Positions 20,430 through 35,420 of a stretch of 64,000 nt of DNA are shown in pieces (the stretch's first letter is position 1; the number at the start of each line of letters is the position of its first letter). The notes under the pieces are model-generated. The model had not been told where the DNA came from. It ran no database searches and saw only the letters and a program-made list of their open reading frames with translations. The stretch is taken from the NCBI GenBank assembly GCA_963576475.1, contig OY754975.1, positions 15,523,469 through 15,587,468 of the forward strand, read 5' to 3'. The translations under genes and the position numbers were made by a program. Source of the DNA: Molanna angustata (Eukaryota > Arthropoda > Insecta > Trichoptera > Molannidae).

Positions 20430-21640
20430 TGTCATTCAATCTACAAACTATTTCCTATAGTGAAATTCTTCTTTTATTTAAGTAGACCTTTGGGTGATTT
20501 TTTATACAAACTATTTCTTGGAGTTTAATTCTTCTTCCTCTTCTTTTGTGAAGTCATTTGGGACAGTTCATAAATAAACTATTTCCTATAGTCTAATTTT
20601 TCTTTTTCTTAATTTATGTAGACCTTGGGTGAGTTTTTATACAAACTATTTCCTATAGTCTAATTCATCTTCTTCCTCTTCTTTTATGTAGCCCTTTGGG
20701 TGAGTTTTTATACAAACTTATTTCTATTATCTAATTCTTTTTCTTCTTATTTTATGTAGACCTCTGGGCCAGTTTTGATACCAACTATTTCTTTTAACGT
20801 ATTTCTTCTTTTTCTAATTTTATGTAGACCTTTGTTGAATTTTGTATAAACTAACTTCCTATAGTCTTATTTTTCCTCTTTTATGTAGACCAAGGGAGAG
20901 TTTTCATGCAAACTTTTCCTTTAGTCTAATTCTTCTTCGTCTTATTTTATGTAGACCTCTGGGCCAGTTTTGATACCAACTATTTCTTTTAACGTATTTC
21001 TTCTTTTTCTAATTTTATGTAGACCTTTGTTGAATTTTGTATAAACTAACTTCCTATAGTCTTATTTTTCCTCTTTTATGTAGACCAAGGGAGAGTTTTC
21101 ATGCAAACTTTTCCTTAAGTCTAATTCTTCTTCGTCTTCTTTTATGTTTTACCTTTGCGTTAGTTTTTATACAATCTATTTCCTGCGTTAGTTTTTATAC
21201 AATCTATTTCCTGCGTTAGTTTTTATACAATCTATTTCCTGACGTATAATTATTCTTCTAATATGTAGACCTTTGGGTCAGTTTTTATATTAACTACTTT
21301 CTATAGTCTAATTCTTCTTTTTCTTATTTTTTGTAGATCTTTTGGTTAGTTTTTATACAAACTATTTCCTTTAGTCTAATTCTTCGTTTTCTTATTTAAT
21401 GTAGACGTTGGGTGAATTTTATATAAAATATTTCCAATATTTCAATTCATCTTCTTCTTCTTTTATGAAGACCATTTGGTCAGATTTTTATATAATACAT
21501 TTACTATTGTGTAATTCTTCTATTGGATCTTTTATGTAGACCATTGGGTCAGTTTTTATTACAAACTATTTGTTATAGTCTTATACTTATTCTTTTTTTT
21601 TCATTTAGTCTTTTGGGTTAGTTTTAAGTCTTATAGTCTA
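20430..21640. repeat. TC-rich tandem array, period about 65-70 bp
   Basis: Units of the type TTTATACAAACTATTTCCTA, TAGTCTAATTCTTCTTCTTC, TTTTATGTAGACCTTTGGGT recur about 16 times with variable length. Part is duplicated at a larger period (20760-20930 and 20945-21115 nearly identical). Read on the minus strand, AGGTCTACATAAAAGAAGAAG resembles AGGTCTACTAAACGAAGAAG in the 3' tail of the family B LINE at 48.74 kb, so the array probably grew from that tail. Confidence 0.75.
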
Positions 21641-21649
21641 TTGTATAGA

Positions 21650-22265
21650 AATATTATAAACAACATGCACACTTGACGAAAATACATAAAACGAATGGGA
21701 TGTGACCATCACTAGAATCTTCTCAATACTTTTTTTCAATCGAAATTTACACCATTTATTATATCATCATATATTGCTTAATTTTCAATAACTACATATT
21801 TGATTTTGATGACAATATAATAAAAAATCGGGGTTGTGGCCATTACTGGACTCTTCACAACGTTTATATTCAAATTAAAAACTATTTAAGTCTTCTTCTG
21901 TAATGTAGATCAGTTTTATTGTGCAAAAATATAATAATCTATAGGTATGCACACTTGACGAAAAATATAAAAACGAATGGGATGTGACCAACACTAGAAT
22001 CTTTTCAGTACTTTTGTTTATTTAATTTTTAAGCCATTTCTCATCATCCAAAATTACTAAATATTTAAAACACATTTGCGTTCGATGACAATATATAAAA
22101 ATAGGGGTTGTGGCCAAATCCAAACTCTTTACAACGTTGTCTCTTTATAATCAGTCATATTTAAAACCATTGACCATAGTCCATGCGTGCAGAAATTGTA
22201 TGTACCTACTTATATATAAAAACAAATGGGTTGTGGCCATCACTTGAACATTTTACATCGCTTAA
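21650..22265 (+). repeat. degenerate GTGGCCA tandem repeat
   Basis: CACTTGACGAAAATACATAA with CGAATGGGATGTGACCATCA at 21668 recurs at 21950; GGGGTTGTGGCCATTACTGG at 21828 recurs at 22104 and, weaker, at 22224. Period about 140 and 280 bp. No coding capacity. Confidence 0.65.
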
Positions 22266-22437
22266 ACTCAATTAAATTTCAAACAACTTTTTCATACTAC
22301 GAATTAGCAAATATTTTTTATGACAATATTATATAAACGAATGCTTATTCCTTCACTAATTTACATTCTTGGCCAACGGCGGGACATAAAAGCTAGTTTT
22401 TAATAAAATATAAGGCGTAGTTCAACATATTTTTTTT

Positions 22438-22640
22438 AAATTAAAGAAGCCAAATATATCTAGAAAAATATGATGTGACGTTGCATTTATGCTTCAGGTT
22501 TAGTAAATAAACCTAAAAAACATTTATTTTCCATTCAGGGCCATTGCGAAATAAAAGTTTTTTTGGTTTATTAACTTAACCTGATGCATTAATGCAACGT
22601 TACATCGTATTTTTCCAGATATTTTGATCGTCTTTAATTT
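22438..22640. mobile_element. 203-bp palindromic MITE nested in the TTAA element
   Basis: Left arm AAATTAAAGAAGCC...ATATGATGTGACGTTGCATT and right arm AATGCAACGTTACATCGTAT...GTCTTTAATTT form a hairpin with arms of about 75 bp. TTAA sits at both extremities (AAATTAAAG / CTTTAATTT). It is probably an independent small element, or an arm of the larger structure. Confidence 0.6.
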
Positions 22641-22664
22641 ATAAAAAATATAATGCTCTATACC

Positions 22665-22884
22665 TTATAGATCTTTAGAAATTTAAGATAAATGTCAAAA
22701 ATCGGGGTATGCTTATTATTTTCCTACAAGAATAGTTATATACAGAACATAATTAAAAAGTTAAGGTATATTTTTCTTTATTAATATCCAAACTATCAAG
22801 GTTATTTTTTTCAAAATGATTCGTTTTGTAGTAATGATGCAATATCAAATTGAAAAAATAGGTACGTTGGCAGCAGTCACCCTC
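22665..22884 (-). repeat. right terminal inverted repeat of the TTAA element
   Basis: Reverse-complement partner of 17980-18195; ends TTGGCAGCAGTCACCCTC immediately before TTAA. Confidence 0.75.
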
Positions 22885-22888
22885 TTAA

Positions 22889-23335
22889 GCTTATTCCAAT
22901 TTGAATTATATTCAGTCTGAAGTTATTTATGTTATGAAACAACCGCTACTGATATGTCATATTATACAATATACATAGTATGTAGTGCATTGTACATATT
23001 ACATGAATGATTAAATTTTAATTGCATACGTAATTAAACCATATATAACTATTTGATGCCTTGCAACAACAATGTATAATATACATATTTACCGAGTAAA
23101 CAAATGCAGGACATGCTAAAATGTTTTATTTATAGGAATGTTGTGCATAGTTTTCCCACACATTCTCTTCCATCTTTGTGTATTTAATAATGAACGTGCA
23201 TGAAAGTAAAATATGACGGAAATATCGACATACAACCATCATACAAAATACAAACATCTCATACTTATTAAAGAACATCGCATCACAGTGAGATTGTTGT
23301 CTCTTTATACTCAAGTTATTTGGACACAGCTCTTA
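22889..23335. other. AT-rich interval without recognisable gene
   Basis: No structure noted; a 62-codon minus frame (23126-23314) has no motif. Confidence 0.6.
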
Positions 23336-23555
23336 GAGGGGGAAGACAGCCTAGAAAAGCTCATCATAGTCGGATAAACGCCTGGTATAAGACAGAGAAA
23401 CAGATCGTGGATGCGTTTGTCCGACCAAATTAGGCAAAATATTCCTGCAACGTCACTCCACAGAGCCGTCCATCTGGCAGCTGATAGGTCGACCTGGAGA
23501 GCAATGGTTCGCAGCAGGTAACATGATGACCACGACCATCAGCATTGAGGACGAC
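23336..23555 (+). pseudogene. LINE C-terminal fragment, family D
   Basis: Encodes DSLEKLIIVG, a stop, then TPGIRQRNRSWMRLSDQIRQ, NIPATSLHRAVHLAADRSTW and RAMVRSR. The copy at 27465-27967 (minus) has KLIIVGKAPGTRLRGRSPMR and NIPASTLHRAVHMATDRTTW, so both belong to one family. The stops TAA and TAACATGATGACC show it is dead. Confidence 0.65.
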
Positions 23556-23849
23556 GACTTATAAGGGGGGTATGTTTTACTAGGATTATCTCTTTTTGGG
23601 GTACTTACTTTACTTTCCGTGTCCAAGATCATTTACCTAAATTGTGTCCCTCCAGTAATTTGCAGTTATAATAATTACATTTTCATTTGCTTGCTATAGA
23701 TCTTCCTCAGAGTACCCTCCTTCCATAAGCGGGGAATTCAGCAGGTGTGACATGTTCAGTGACATGTAACATCATTAGGGTTTCTTTACTACACTGCTTA
23801 TAATAATATTAAAAAAATACTTAATGTGGCTAACTTATTGCTTGTATGA

Positions 23850-24003
23850 CTGTCGCCAAACATCAAACAACGAGCTTCCGGTTGCGCAGAGCGCAAATTT
23901 GTGTATTTTTGCTTCGTTGGTTAAAGTGCAAATCGCCCCCCTTCTCAGCTAAAAGTTCAAGATATTTGGCTGTTCTTCCCCCACCACCACCCGTTCTGCT
24001 TAT
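23850..24003. repeat. R5 repeat, degenerate copy
   Basis: CGCCAAACATC...ACGAGCTTCCGGTTGCGC, AATTTGTGT and AAAAGTTCAAGATATTTGGC correspond in inverse orientation to the intact R5 MITE at 56278-56394. Confidence 0.6.
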
Positions 24004-24287
24004 GGGGCCCCTTGCAAAACTCTGAAAGAATATAAGAAAAGTCCAGAGAACTCTAAAACCTTGCAGACATTGCACTTAAAGTGACAAAGAGAGCTTATTA
24101 TGAGAAAACAGCTGGTTTATCGTTCAGTGAACTGTATTTTTGACAAAAAGTCTTGAAAGCCCTGAAGTTGCTCTTCGTGGCTACAAGTTTAGCATGTCCA
24201 ATGGACATCGTTGTAGAGTTCTCGTTGGAAAGTTAACACAGACATGTTAGTACATTTCCATAGGATATGCTCAGAAGTTTGATCAAA

Positions 24288-24501
24288 GGGGCAAGTCTGG
24301 TTCAACCGGCGAAATCAAAACCTTCACGATTTCCCATATCATGGATATAATTATTATATGGAGTTCTATAATATCTTTAGATGTCTTAGAACACCATATT
24401 ATAATTATATACCACCATAAATAAATAAATAAATAAATAAATATCCATGATATGGGTAATCACGAGGGTTTTGATTTCGCCGGTTGGACTAGACTTGCCC
24501 C
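24288..24501. mobile_element. 214-bp fold-back element
   Basis: Left arm GGGGCAAGTCTGGTTCAACC GGCGAAATCAAAACC and right arm GGTTTTGATTTCGCC GGTTGGACTAGACTTGCCCC, extended by CCCATATCATGGATAT / ATATCCATGATATGGG, give arms of about 62 bp around a loop containing (AAAT)n. No clear target duplication. Likely a MITE of unknown superfamily. Confidence 0.65.
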
Positions 24502-25260
24502 CCAGGGTTATCACAAAGCTGACATGAAGACGAATGAGAGCTATATATACTAATGAAAAATACGGACACAGATTCAAAACCAAAAAGAATAAAGATATAA
24601 AACAACTAAAAGATAATTAAATCATTCGCATAGACGATATAGAATTTATTATTACTATCTACAATAACAAGAAAGGAAAATACAATAATAAGAAACTCTG
24701 GTTTGAGTTACGCGTGCAGTTTCTCACTAGTGACGGGCAAGATCAATCTTTATTGATTTTTATTCATTCTTTTTATATATTTCGAGCATATGTCTGCCTA
24801 AATTTTTGGGAATTCTTTTGTCCAAAATACCGTCGATACACCTATCTAAGACGAGTATATAAACCTAACTACCATAATCGAAACTTTAGAATAATACGGT
24901 AGCCATTTTCATGATATTTAAAAAAAATGGAATTTTCATCACGGCTTTTTTTTGTAAAAATGTTGTAAGTATCGTCGTTTTTTTAATCCAATAACTTTTC
25001 TTGCCTTTGTAATGTCATCACTGTGACTTTGTAACTACTGGCATTGTAGCTTCTTCCGAATATCAAAACACCTCTTCAGTAAATCTGGGCTTTTTCGCGT
25101 CTTCACTAAAACCACCTTCTCTCCGCAAGTTGTCATTATGTATTTTGCGTCATATTCCACATATTCTGAAATGATAATGACAAGTATATTGTAAGTTGTA
25201 TCGAAAGAAAACGACACACTTAAAACTTAAATTCTTATTTTTACTCCGTGTAGATCGTAT
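24502..25260. other. interval without recognisable gene
   Basis: AT-rich. Open frames of about 60 codons (24714, 25035 minus) show no motif. Confidence 0.55.
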
Positions 25261-25264
25261 ATCT

Positions 25265-25355
25265 GTTCTTCCTTTAGAAGTTACTCCTAGGAAACCGACT
25301 TCCAGCTGTCCCTTCATCTCCTTGGCGGTCTTCCGGAAAAGCAACTTTTCCTGGT
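25265..25355 (-). pseudogene. LINE C-terminal scrap, family B
   Basis: The minus strand reads CFSGRPPRR-stop-RDSWKSVS, matching GRPPKRWKDSW of the family B copy at 48.68 kb. Nothing further upstream could be read. Confidence 0.45.
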
Positions 25356-25790
25356 GGAATATTGTTGGACGCAGTATATGGGGTTCAACACCGTTTCATC
25401 CTGTTTAAGTGGTCCCTTCTGGCTCTGCTTCATTGTATGATGTCCTCGGTCCACAGGACCGCCTAATATCCTAGTCCTGAACTAACTTTTAGCGGCTTCC
25501 CGGTGATAGCAAATAGAACCATCATTTCTGAAAACTGAAAAAGACACAGCAAATAACACGAGAACTTATACCACAAAGACAACATAGCAAAACTTGCAGC
25601 ATCAAATAATATTTATGCTTCTGGAACAATCAATTATACCTAACTCGAATTGCACTCGGATCAAACAGATCGTGTTTCAGAGAGGGATACAAAATTTGTA
25701 TTCGCCCAAATGCTAATATCGTTTTTGTTATGTCTACTAGATTGACTACCTACTATTTATCTTATGTATTATCATGAAGTGAATGTTTCA
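25356..25790. other. interval without recognisable gene
   Basis: No feature beyond a moderately GC-rich patch at 25405-25500. Confidence 0.5.
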
Positions 25791-25794
25791 AACG

Positions 25795-26025
25795 AGGATA
25801 CGATATAATCACGTACCCCAGGCATTATTTGACGAACTCAACACTGTGAAAGTCATAAAAGTAGATTGACTGCAGTGGTTGGGACATGTCAGCCGGATAA
25901 ATGATGAATGTATCCGCAAAAAGGTTCTTAATACCAATCCAGAGGGCAGAAGAAGTAGAGGCAGGCCCAAGGTTATATGGCTGGATGACACAGAAGCCGA
26001 CATAAGGGCGATCGGAATAGTACTA
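25795..26025 (+). pseudogene. RTE-type LINE C-terminal fragment, family C
   Basis: After several stops the frame LQWLGHVSRINDECIRKKVL is followed by NTNPEGRRSRGRPKVIWLDD and TEADIRAIGI, then the match ends abruptly at about 26020. W-L-G-H-V and G-R-P-K-x-x-W are the conserved tail blocks of RTE-like proteins. The 3' end (NWRRA...ARAHTGL) is missing, so the copy is truncated on both sides. It precedes the first (AT)n tract. Confidence 0.65.
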
Positions 26026-26114
26026 ATAATGTAAAAAAAACAAATGTAATAGTGCAAAATTCAAAATATAAAAGAGTAACAATAGTACAATTTATCATAC
26101 AATGTTAGACAATT

Positions 26115-26117
<3 letters not shown>

Positions 26118-26183
<66 letters not shown>
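26118..26183. repeat. (AT)n tract
   Basis: About 33 AT units on the left of the AT-core repeat copy 1. Confidence 0.95.
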
Positions 26184-26774
<591 letters not shown>

Positions 26775-26911
26775 TATCTGTTTATTTATTTATATTGAGT
26801 AATAAGTTAGGAGAGCTGGCAGTCCACGTCACAGGAGGGAAGCTGAGGCAGAAAATAAACCAGCCAACAGGCTTAAAAAGAGAGGAAGAAGAAGAGGAAT
26901 ATTTTTAATAC

Positions 26912-28137
26912 TCTCATGTAACACATGAGATCCAACTGTCGATGGCGATAGTAGGTATTGTATAAATGAAGAATAGGTAATTACAAAGCTTGAACTTAAA
27001 GATATTTTGTTTTCTATATTAAACATGTAGGTATGTATTGAGAATAGGATAGTACGGAGGTCAGTCTTTTTTACTTACCCAGAATATGAACACAGGATGA
27101 TGATATGTTAGTATGTATGTTTGGAGATAAAGTATCAAACTATTGAGTCCCCGTAGATATTGTGTAGTGTATACTGCCTTACAAATTGTATGAAACAATT
27201 TCGTCACTAAATTCAATTCAATTATCTAGCTGTGGTGATTCGGTTTTTTTTCGATAATTTTTAAAAACTTTATAAATATAGGCCGTTAAAAACATAAATT
27301 TATCAATCAAAATATTTTTCTTAGTAAAAAATGTTTGAGAAACTCTGGATTTTCTCATACCAATTTTCAGGGTTCTAACTTATATGGTTTTTGAGATATA
27401 AAGAAAAATTAAGATAAAAATCAAAAGTTGATAACCCCTGACTTACCCTACCTAACCAGTCGTCGTCTTCAATGCTGAGGGTCGTGGCCATCATATACTC
27501 TGCTGCGGACCATTGCTCTCCAGGTCGTCCTGTCCGTTGCCATATGTACGGCTCTATGGAGTGTCGAGGCAGGGATATTTTGTTTTATTTGGTCGGACCA
27601 GCGCATCGGCGATCTACCTCTCAGTCTTGTTCCCGGCGCTTTTCCGACAATAATCAGCTTTTTCACGGCTGTCTTACCCTCTACGAGCTATGTGACCAAA
27701 AAACTTAAGTATTCGTTCTAGACATAGATACGACAATCTCACTGTGATGCGCAGTTCTTGAAGAATGGGGATGTTTGTTCTTCTTGCTGTCCAGGGAATT
27801 TTCAGCATTCTTCTCCAGCACCATATTTCGAACGCGTCTATTCTGTCTCTATCTCTGGTCCGCAGAGTCCATGATTCTACTCCATAAAAGAAAATGGAGG
27901 ACTCGAGTGTGCGTACAATCTTCATCTTCAGGTGTCTGGATATGTTCTTGAAACACACATAAAACACACATAATGTTTTACTTCAAATTCTGAATTCATC
28001 TATGTATAGAACATATATGCTATGATGCCTCTAATTTGGTGTTTTTGCCATGCGAAAAGTCCACTACACCATACAAAATGTTCGTTCATACACGCGTCTT
28101 AGCTTAAAACTGTCGAAAGAATCGACAGTTGGATAAA
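26912..28137 (+). repeat. R2 repeat, long copy split by LINE family D
   Basis: Starts TCATGTAACACATGAGATCC then AACTGTCGATGGCGATAG, runs through GTCAGTCTTTTTTACTTACC and TATTGAGTCCCCGTAGATAT to about 27450, is interrupted by a minus-strand LINE fragment, and resumes at about 27985 with the R2 3' part ending CTGTCGAAAGAATCGACAGT TGGAT. The terminal hairpin here is compact (CTGTCGA-AAGAA-TCGACAG). Confidence 0.8.
27465..27967 (-). pseudogene. LINE reverse-transcriptase C-terminal fragment, family D
   Basis: Minus strand: HLKMKIVRTLESSIFFYGVE, SWTLRTRDRDRIDAFEIWCW, RRMLKIPWTARRTNIPILQEL, LKFFGHIARRG; after a frameshift near 27670, KLIIVGKAPGTRLRGRSPMR and a tail ending YDGHDPQH-stop. Y-G-x-E-S-W-T and the E-x-W-x-x-R-R-x-L-x-x-x-W-T block follow the reverse-transcriptase core in many insect LINEs. 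The catalytic YADD part is absent. It is inserted in R2. Confidence 0.75.
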
Positions 28138-28484
28138 AGTGTTGCATAAGAAGACTAACCTATGAAGGTAATACAAAGTTTTAAATAACAAAATTCACGT
28201 AATTTGATAAGAAAACAAAACAAATACATTAATATTTTACCGACTTTTCCTATCACTCAATCCTACCTTACACTTCTCCGATCCTTCTCTCACAGGACCC
28301 ATCAATATACCTGGAAGATACCCTCACAATAACTACCATACATCTGCCATTTTGATTTTGTTAAATCAAACTTTATTATAATACTCAATGCAAGTGGTTA
28401 AAAATATTTTAACTCGTTGATTTTTTTATAATTTGAAAAATGTTTAGAAATTACTAAAACCTGGAGATATAAACTGCACTATAT
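28138..28484. other. interval without recognisable gene
   Basis: AT-rich; no motif noted. Confidence 0.55.
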
Positions 28485-28712
28485 TATTTATTTATTACTT
28501 CTCGGGCAACTTACAGGTACTATGTTTAATATTAATTTAACGCGTATCCAATGACAAGTTGCCACATTCTGTAGACTTATGTTATTATCGTTTCACAGAT
28601 CCCTTATACTGAAAACATAATTATAACCTGTGTCTCCACCGGTAATCGAACTCGGGTCCTTTGGACCAGCAGTCAGACCCCTAACCAACTGAACCACCAA
28701 AGCCGACGAAAT
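28485..28712 (-). repeat. tRNA-derived SINE (SINE-2), copy 1
   Basis: Minus-strand head GGTGGTTCAGTTGGTTAGGG (A box) and CCCGAGTTCGATTACCGG (B box) separated by an anticodon-like arm, followed by GGAGACACAGGTTATAATT and a body containing GTCTACAGAATGTGGCAACT, ending in TAATAAATAAATAA. The head is distinct from SINE-1. A diverged relative is at 40310-40505. Confidence 0.65.
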
Positions 28713-29058
28713 TGGAAACTATGCAAAAAAAAACTTTACTAGAGGATGTGTAATATAAGCATTCAATGATCTATCCTACATTGAGACTGTTCGATCACCG
28801 AGTACTTATTCGATAAGTATGTACAGAAATTTTTGAGTCAAGAAACACACCATCATATTTCTAGGTGTCCTCTTGGACACCAAACTATCGCTAAATAATT
28901 TCTAAAATAGTTCGCTCTTGTTTCTTTCATCTAAACCAAAAAGTATCCGCCGGAGCTTACCCAAAAACGAAGCTAAAGTACTTATAAAATCATTTGTTGT
29001 GTTACTGGATTACTGTAATGCTATTATGCTGGTTTGCCCAACTATCAGCTTGATTGAT
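28713..29058. other. interval without recognisable gene
   Basis: A frame at 28918-29058 ([20 protein letters not shown]) continues ...[15 protein letters not shown] and could be a scrap of a reverse-transcriptase C-terminus (S-x-L-D-Y-C-N is a frequent LINE motif), but it then runs into (AT)n. Confidence 0.4.

Positions 29059-31385
<2,327 letters not shown>

Positions 31386-31459
<74 letters not shown>
31386..31459. repeat. (AT)n tract
   Basis: About 37 AT units between the solo Tc1 end and a short AT-core fragment. Confidence 0.9.
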
Positions 31460-32340
<881 letters not shown>

Positions 32341-32640
32341 TCGTAGCGTACAAGATGGCCGCTTATGTCAAATATTGTTAGCGCGACGTGATTGGCTCCT
32401 TGTGACACGCCCACCTGCTGTCGTGTTCGTTGGTAATAATATTTTATCATTATTTTTGTGTTGTGATTTATTGTTAATTTTAGTTGTGACATTAATATTA
32501 TTATTGTTGTGTTTTGGGGTTATTTTCGCTATGGTATTATTAATATTATTATTGTATTGTTTGTCATATAAAATGTTCTTCCAGGTACTAGGCAAACGAA
32601 CTCCGTCGTCCCGATTGTTCATTATATCCCTTCTTAAGAA
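32341..32640 (-). other. GC-rich block and Asn-rich open frame inside the AT-core cluster
   Basis: On the minus strand a 115-codon open frame (32368-32715) includes [16 protein letters not shown], an asparagine-rich middle (NNNINNTIAKITPKHNNNN) and TAGGRVTRSQSRRANNI-stop. I do not recognise it. It overlaps the conserved CGAAACGTC hairpin core at its 5' end. The plus strand at 32340-32420 is CpG-rich with ATTGGCT (CCAAT-type) and could be a promoter-like part of the repeat. Possibly the 5' region of a larger unidentified retroelement. Confidence 0.3.
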
Positions 32641-33001
<361 letters not shown>

Positions 33002-35180
33002 GGAGCTGACGAAAGAAGTCACACAACACCTCTTCTTGACGAACTACACTTATTGAAATATCCAGAACGAATAGACTATAGGGTATGCTCGATGGTGTTG
33101 AACGACTTAAGGATCAACGCTTAATTCAAGAACTGTGCCAAAATAATGTTCTGTCTCGAAGACTTTAAAAAGATGAATAAGGCGTCTTACTTTGATCGCA
33201 GTTTCAGTGTGAACGGACTTTTAAAGTAAAATAAACTTTTCCTTGACATACGTGGAACTCAGAGTGGAACTTTCGGACTACTTAAGACTGCCTTGTTTCT
33301 GTGAGCCAACAAATAAGCTTGGAGCGATCTTGTGCAGTCGCTTTATATAAAGTGCTTCCCCTTAATTTAAATAAATTAATTCAAAATATCGACATTTTCA
33401 GTAAATCATTTGGACTTTAAGGTATTTTGTTGTGTTGAGTCAATAGTCAATAATTTTGCACGAGCGCCTATAGGAATGCGCATGCATCATAAATTTAAGC
33501 AATTTTAATTCTTTTCATAATATTTCTGCAATATTTCAAAATTTTCCTTCCATGCTTTATTTTGCTTTTTCATTCATTGTTGAATAAAGATTATTACAAC
33601 AACACGCTTGACATAATACACATACACATACACCACTTGTAGGTACCTACTATTGAATTATGGCTTCTTAATTTTAATATCAATTTTAACTATTCTTATG
33701 TTTTTGTATAGTTATTGTTTTTTTTTTGCCCCTTTATGTTTTTGTATAATCAATTTTTTAACTATTTAATTTCCTTAATGTTGTTTTTTTATTACTTTTT
33801 TTACTTGTTTTATCATTTATGGCCTTTTATTTTTACTGTGTTACTTTGCAAACTTTCACTTATATACATTGTGAATTATGTAAGGTTACAGATAAACGTT
33901 GATATTGCTATAAGCTATACACACGTTTATATTTTGTAACTGCTTGTATTCCTTAGTGAATAAATAAATAAATAAATAAGATTTTCTTTGGATTCCACAA
34001 ATATTTTTTTTTCGCAGCACTTGTCAACCCTACCATTACGACGAATGGTCTCTATCAAAATTTTGTAAAACCCAAAGACGAAGTTCGATAAAATTAATGC
34101 CGTCAACATTGGTAAAATTCTTCTTCTTTTTATATAATATCATATGTCCTGTTAGTGAAGGTGGTCTTCTGGTCTTGTGGATAATTATTAAATGTCTGTT
34201 ACTGGGTTATCCACCTTTACAACTTTTGCTATTCTATTGGCAAAATCAAAACATCACATAGTTGTATCTTAAAAGTCAATTGACTTTGAATATTTTGCAT
34301 TTCTGAATAAATTGTTTAATTCTCTTTCAGTGATGTAAGATTTAAACCACACTCTAGACTGAGATCATATTAGTTTCTCGGTCTTTGTCAATCTCTAGTT
34401 TTAATTTCCTTAGTCTTCCATTCATGTCCGTGGATTGAATATGATTGCGAAATGGCAGCCATTCGTAACCCACTGTGCGACGTCCGTCGAATTTCTTTCA
34501 TAAACATAATTTTCAAAACCATTATCATAACGAAGTCTATTGAAGGGACACATGCTTATATCAATACATGTACCTACCTATCTGCTTGTGTATGTCAATT
34601 TGTATAAATAAATAAAATAGAATAAGCGAGGAAAATACCATGGATGTCGTAGAATTATAAATGTATTTTGCTATCGTAAATCTCAAATCCAAAACCGTGA
34701 TAATTTCAACGTCATGACGTATAAATTTGGGGTTTGTTTTAAAATAATAAATAATTCAATAATATTTACTTTAGAAATATCCTTGGATCCTTTGTTACCA
34801 GGGAATTTCTGTAGAAAATTATTCGTTTCAACGCATAGCCTTTATCCAATATGGTGAATTTGTGATGAATTGCGATTATTTGATACTGAAGTACCTATCC
34901 ATTTTAATTATAAATAAGTTGCTATATTAATTTTAAACTTTTAGAAAATTTTGAAACATGCATACCATCACGCAGTTTCCCTATTTGGGGTAGGTATAGA
35001 GAACTGAATGGTAAATTCTTCATCGCACCATAGATGTGCTCTTCTATTATTCTGACTTGGAATATTATCGTATTAATCTCATTCATATGATCATGCTAAC
35101 TCTTTCTCGGCCAGCCCCTATATTTCTTTAGTACCTACATAATTTTTAATAATAATACCTTATAAATACTTCCTTGCATC
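33002..35180. other. 2.2-kb interval without recognisable gene
   Basis: AT-rich single-copy-looking DNA. A (AATA)n tract lies at 33957-33980. A 74-codon frame at 33715 is a T-rich artefact. No repeat partner inside the window was recognised. Confidence 0.55.
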
Positions 35181-35226
35181 CCGCGCGATTAGCAAATTTA
35201 TTGCCATTTGGTTATTTCTTCCTACG
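35181..35226 (-). repeat. R7 LINE-tail repeat
   Basis: Reverse complement reads GTTCGTAGGAAGAAATAACC and AAATGGCAATAAATTTGC, parallel to 8982-9055 and 11101-11150. It ends at the border of the TCTTGG repeat. Confidence 0.4.
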
Positions 35227-35229
35227 AAC

Positions 35230-35420
35230 TAGTGATGAGCAAATGCAAGACCAAGACCAAGACCGGGGTGGTCTTGGTCTTGGTCTTGCACCCGCGGTCT
35301 TGGTCTTGGTCTTGCGTTTACAAGTATAGTCTTGGTCTTGGTCTTGGTCTTGCATACATAGTCTTGGTCTTGGTCTTGGTCTTGCAGCAAGAGTCTTGCA
35401 AGTCTTGCACTTTTATGAGT
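35230..35420 (+). repeat. TCTTGG minisatellite element, copy 1
   Basis: Bordered by TAGTGATGAGCAAATGCAAG on the left. Contains an initial inverted pair (CAAGACCAAGACC / GGTCTTGGTCTTG) and then blocks of (TCTTGG)n ending TCTTGC, interspersed with CACCCGCG, GTTTACAAGTATAG and CATACATAG. The frame translation (LGLGLGL) is not a gene. Copy 2 at 39797-40004 has the same border in opposite orientation. Confidence 0.75.

Larger units (their letters stand above)
17980..22884. mobile_element. 4.9-kb TTAA-flanked element with long terminal inverted repeats
   Basis: The left end (GGGGGGACTGCTGCCAA...) and the right end (reverse complement GAGGGTGACTGCTGCCAA...) share about 205 bp at roughly 80% identity by eye, including AATGTACCTATTTTT / AACGTACCTATTTTTT and TATTAATAAAGAAAAATAT on both arms. 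Both ends abut TTAA (17976-17979; 22885-22888). Inside are a ~700-bp direct repeat (18293/19624), LINE-tail-derived tandem repeats, a TC-rich array, a GTGGCCA repeat and a nested palindromic MITE. No transposase frame exists. TTAA duplication is typical of piggyBac-type transposases, but the terminal GGG does not match their usual CCC start, so the assignment stays open. Confidence 0.65.
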
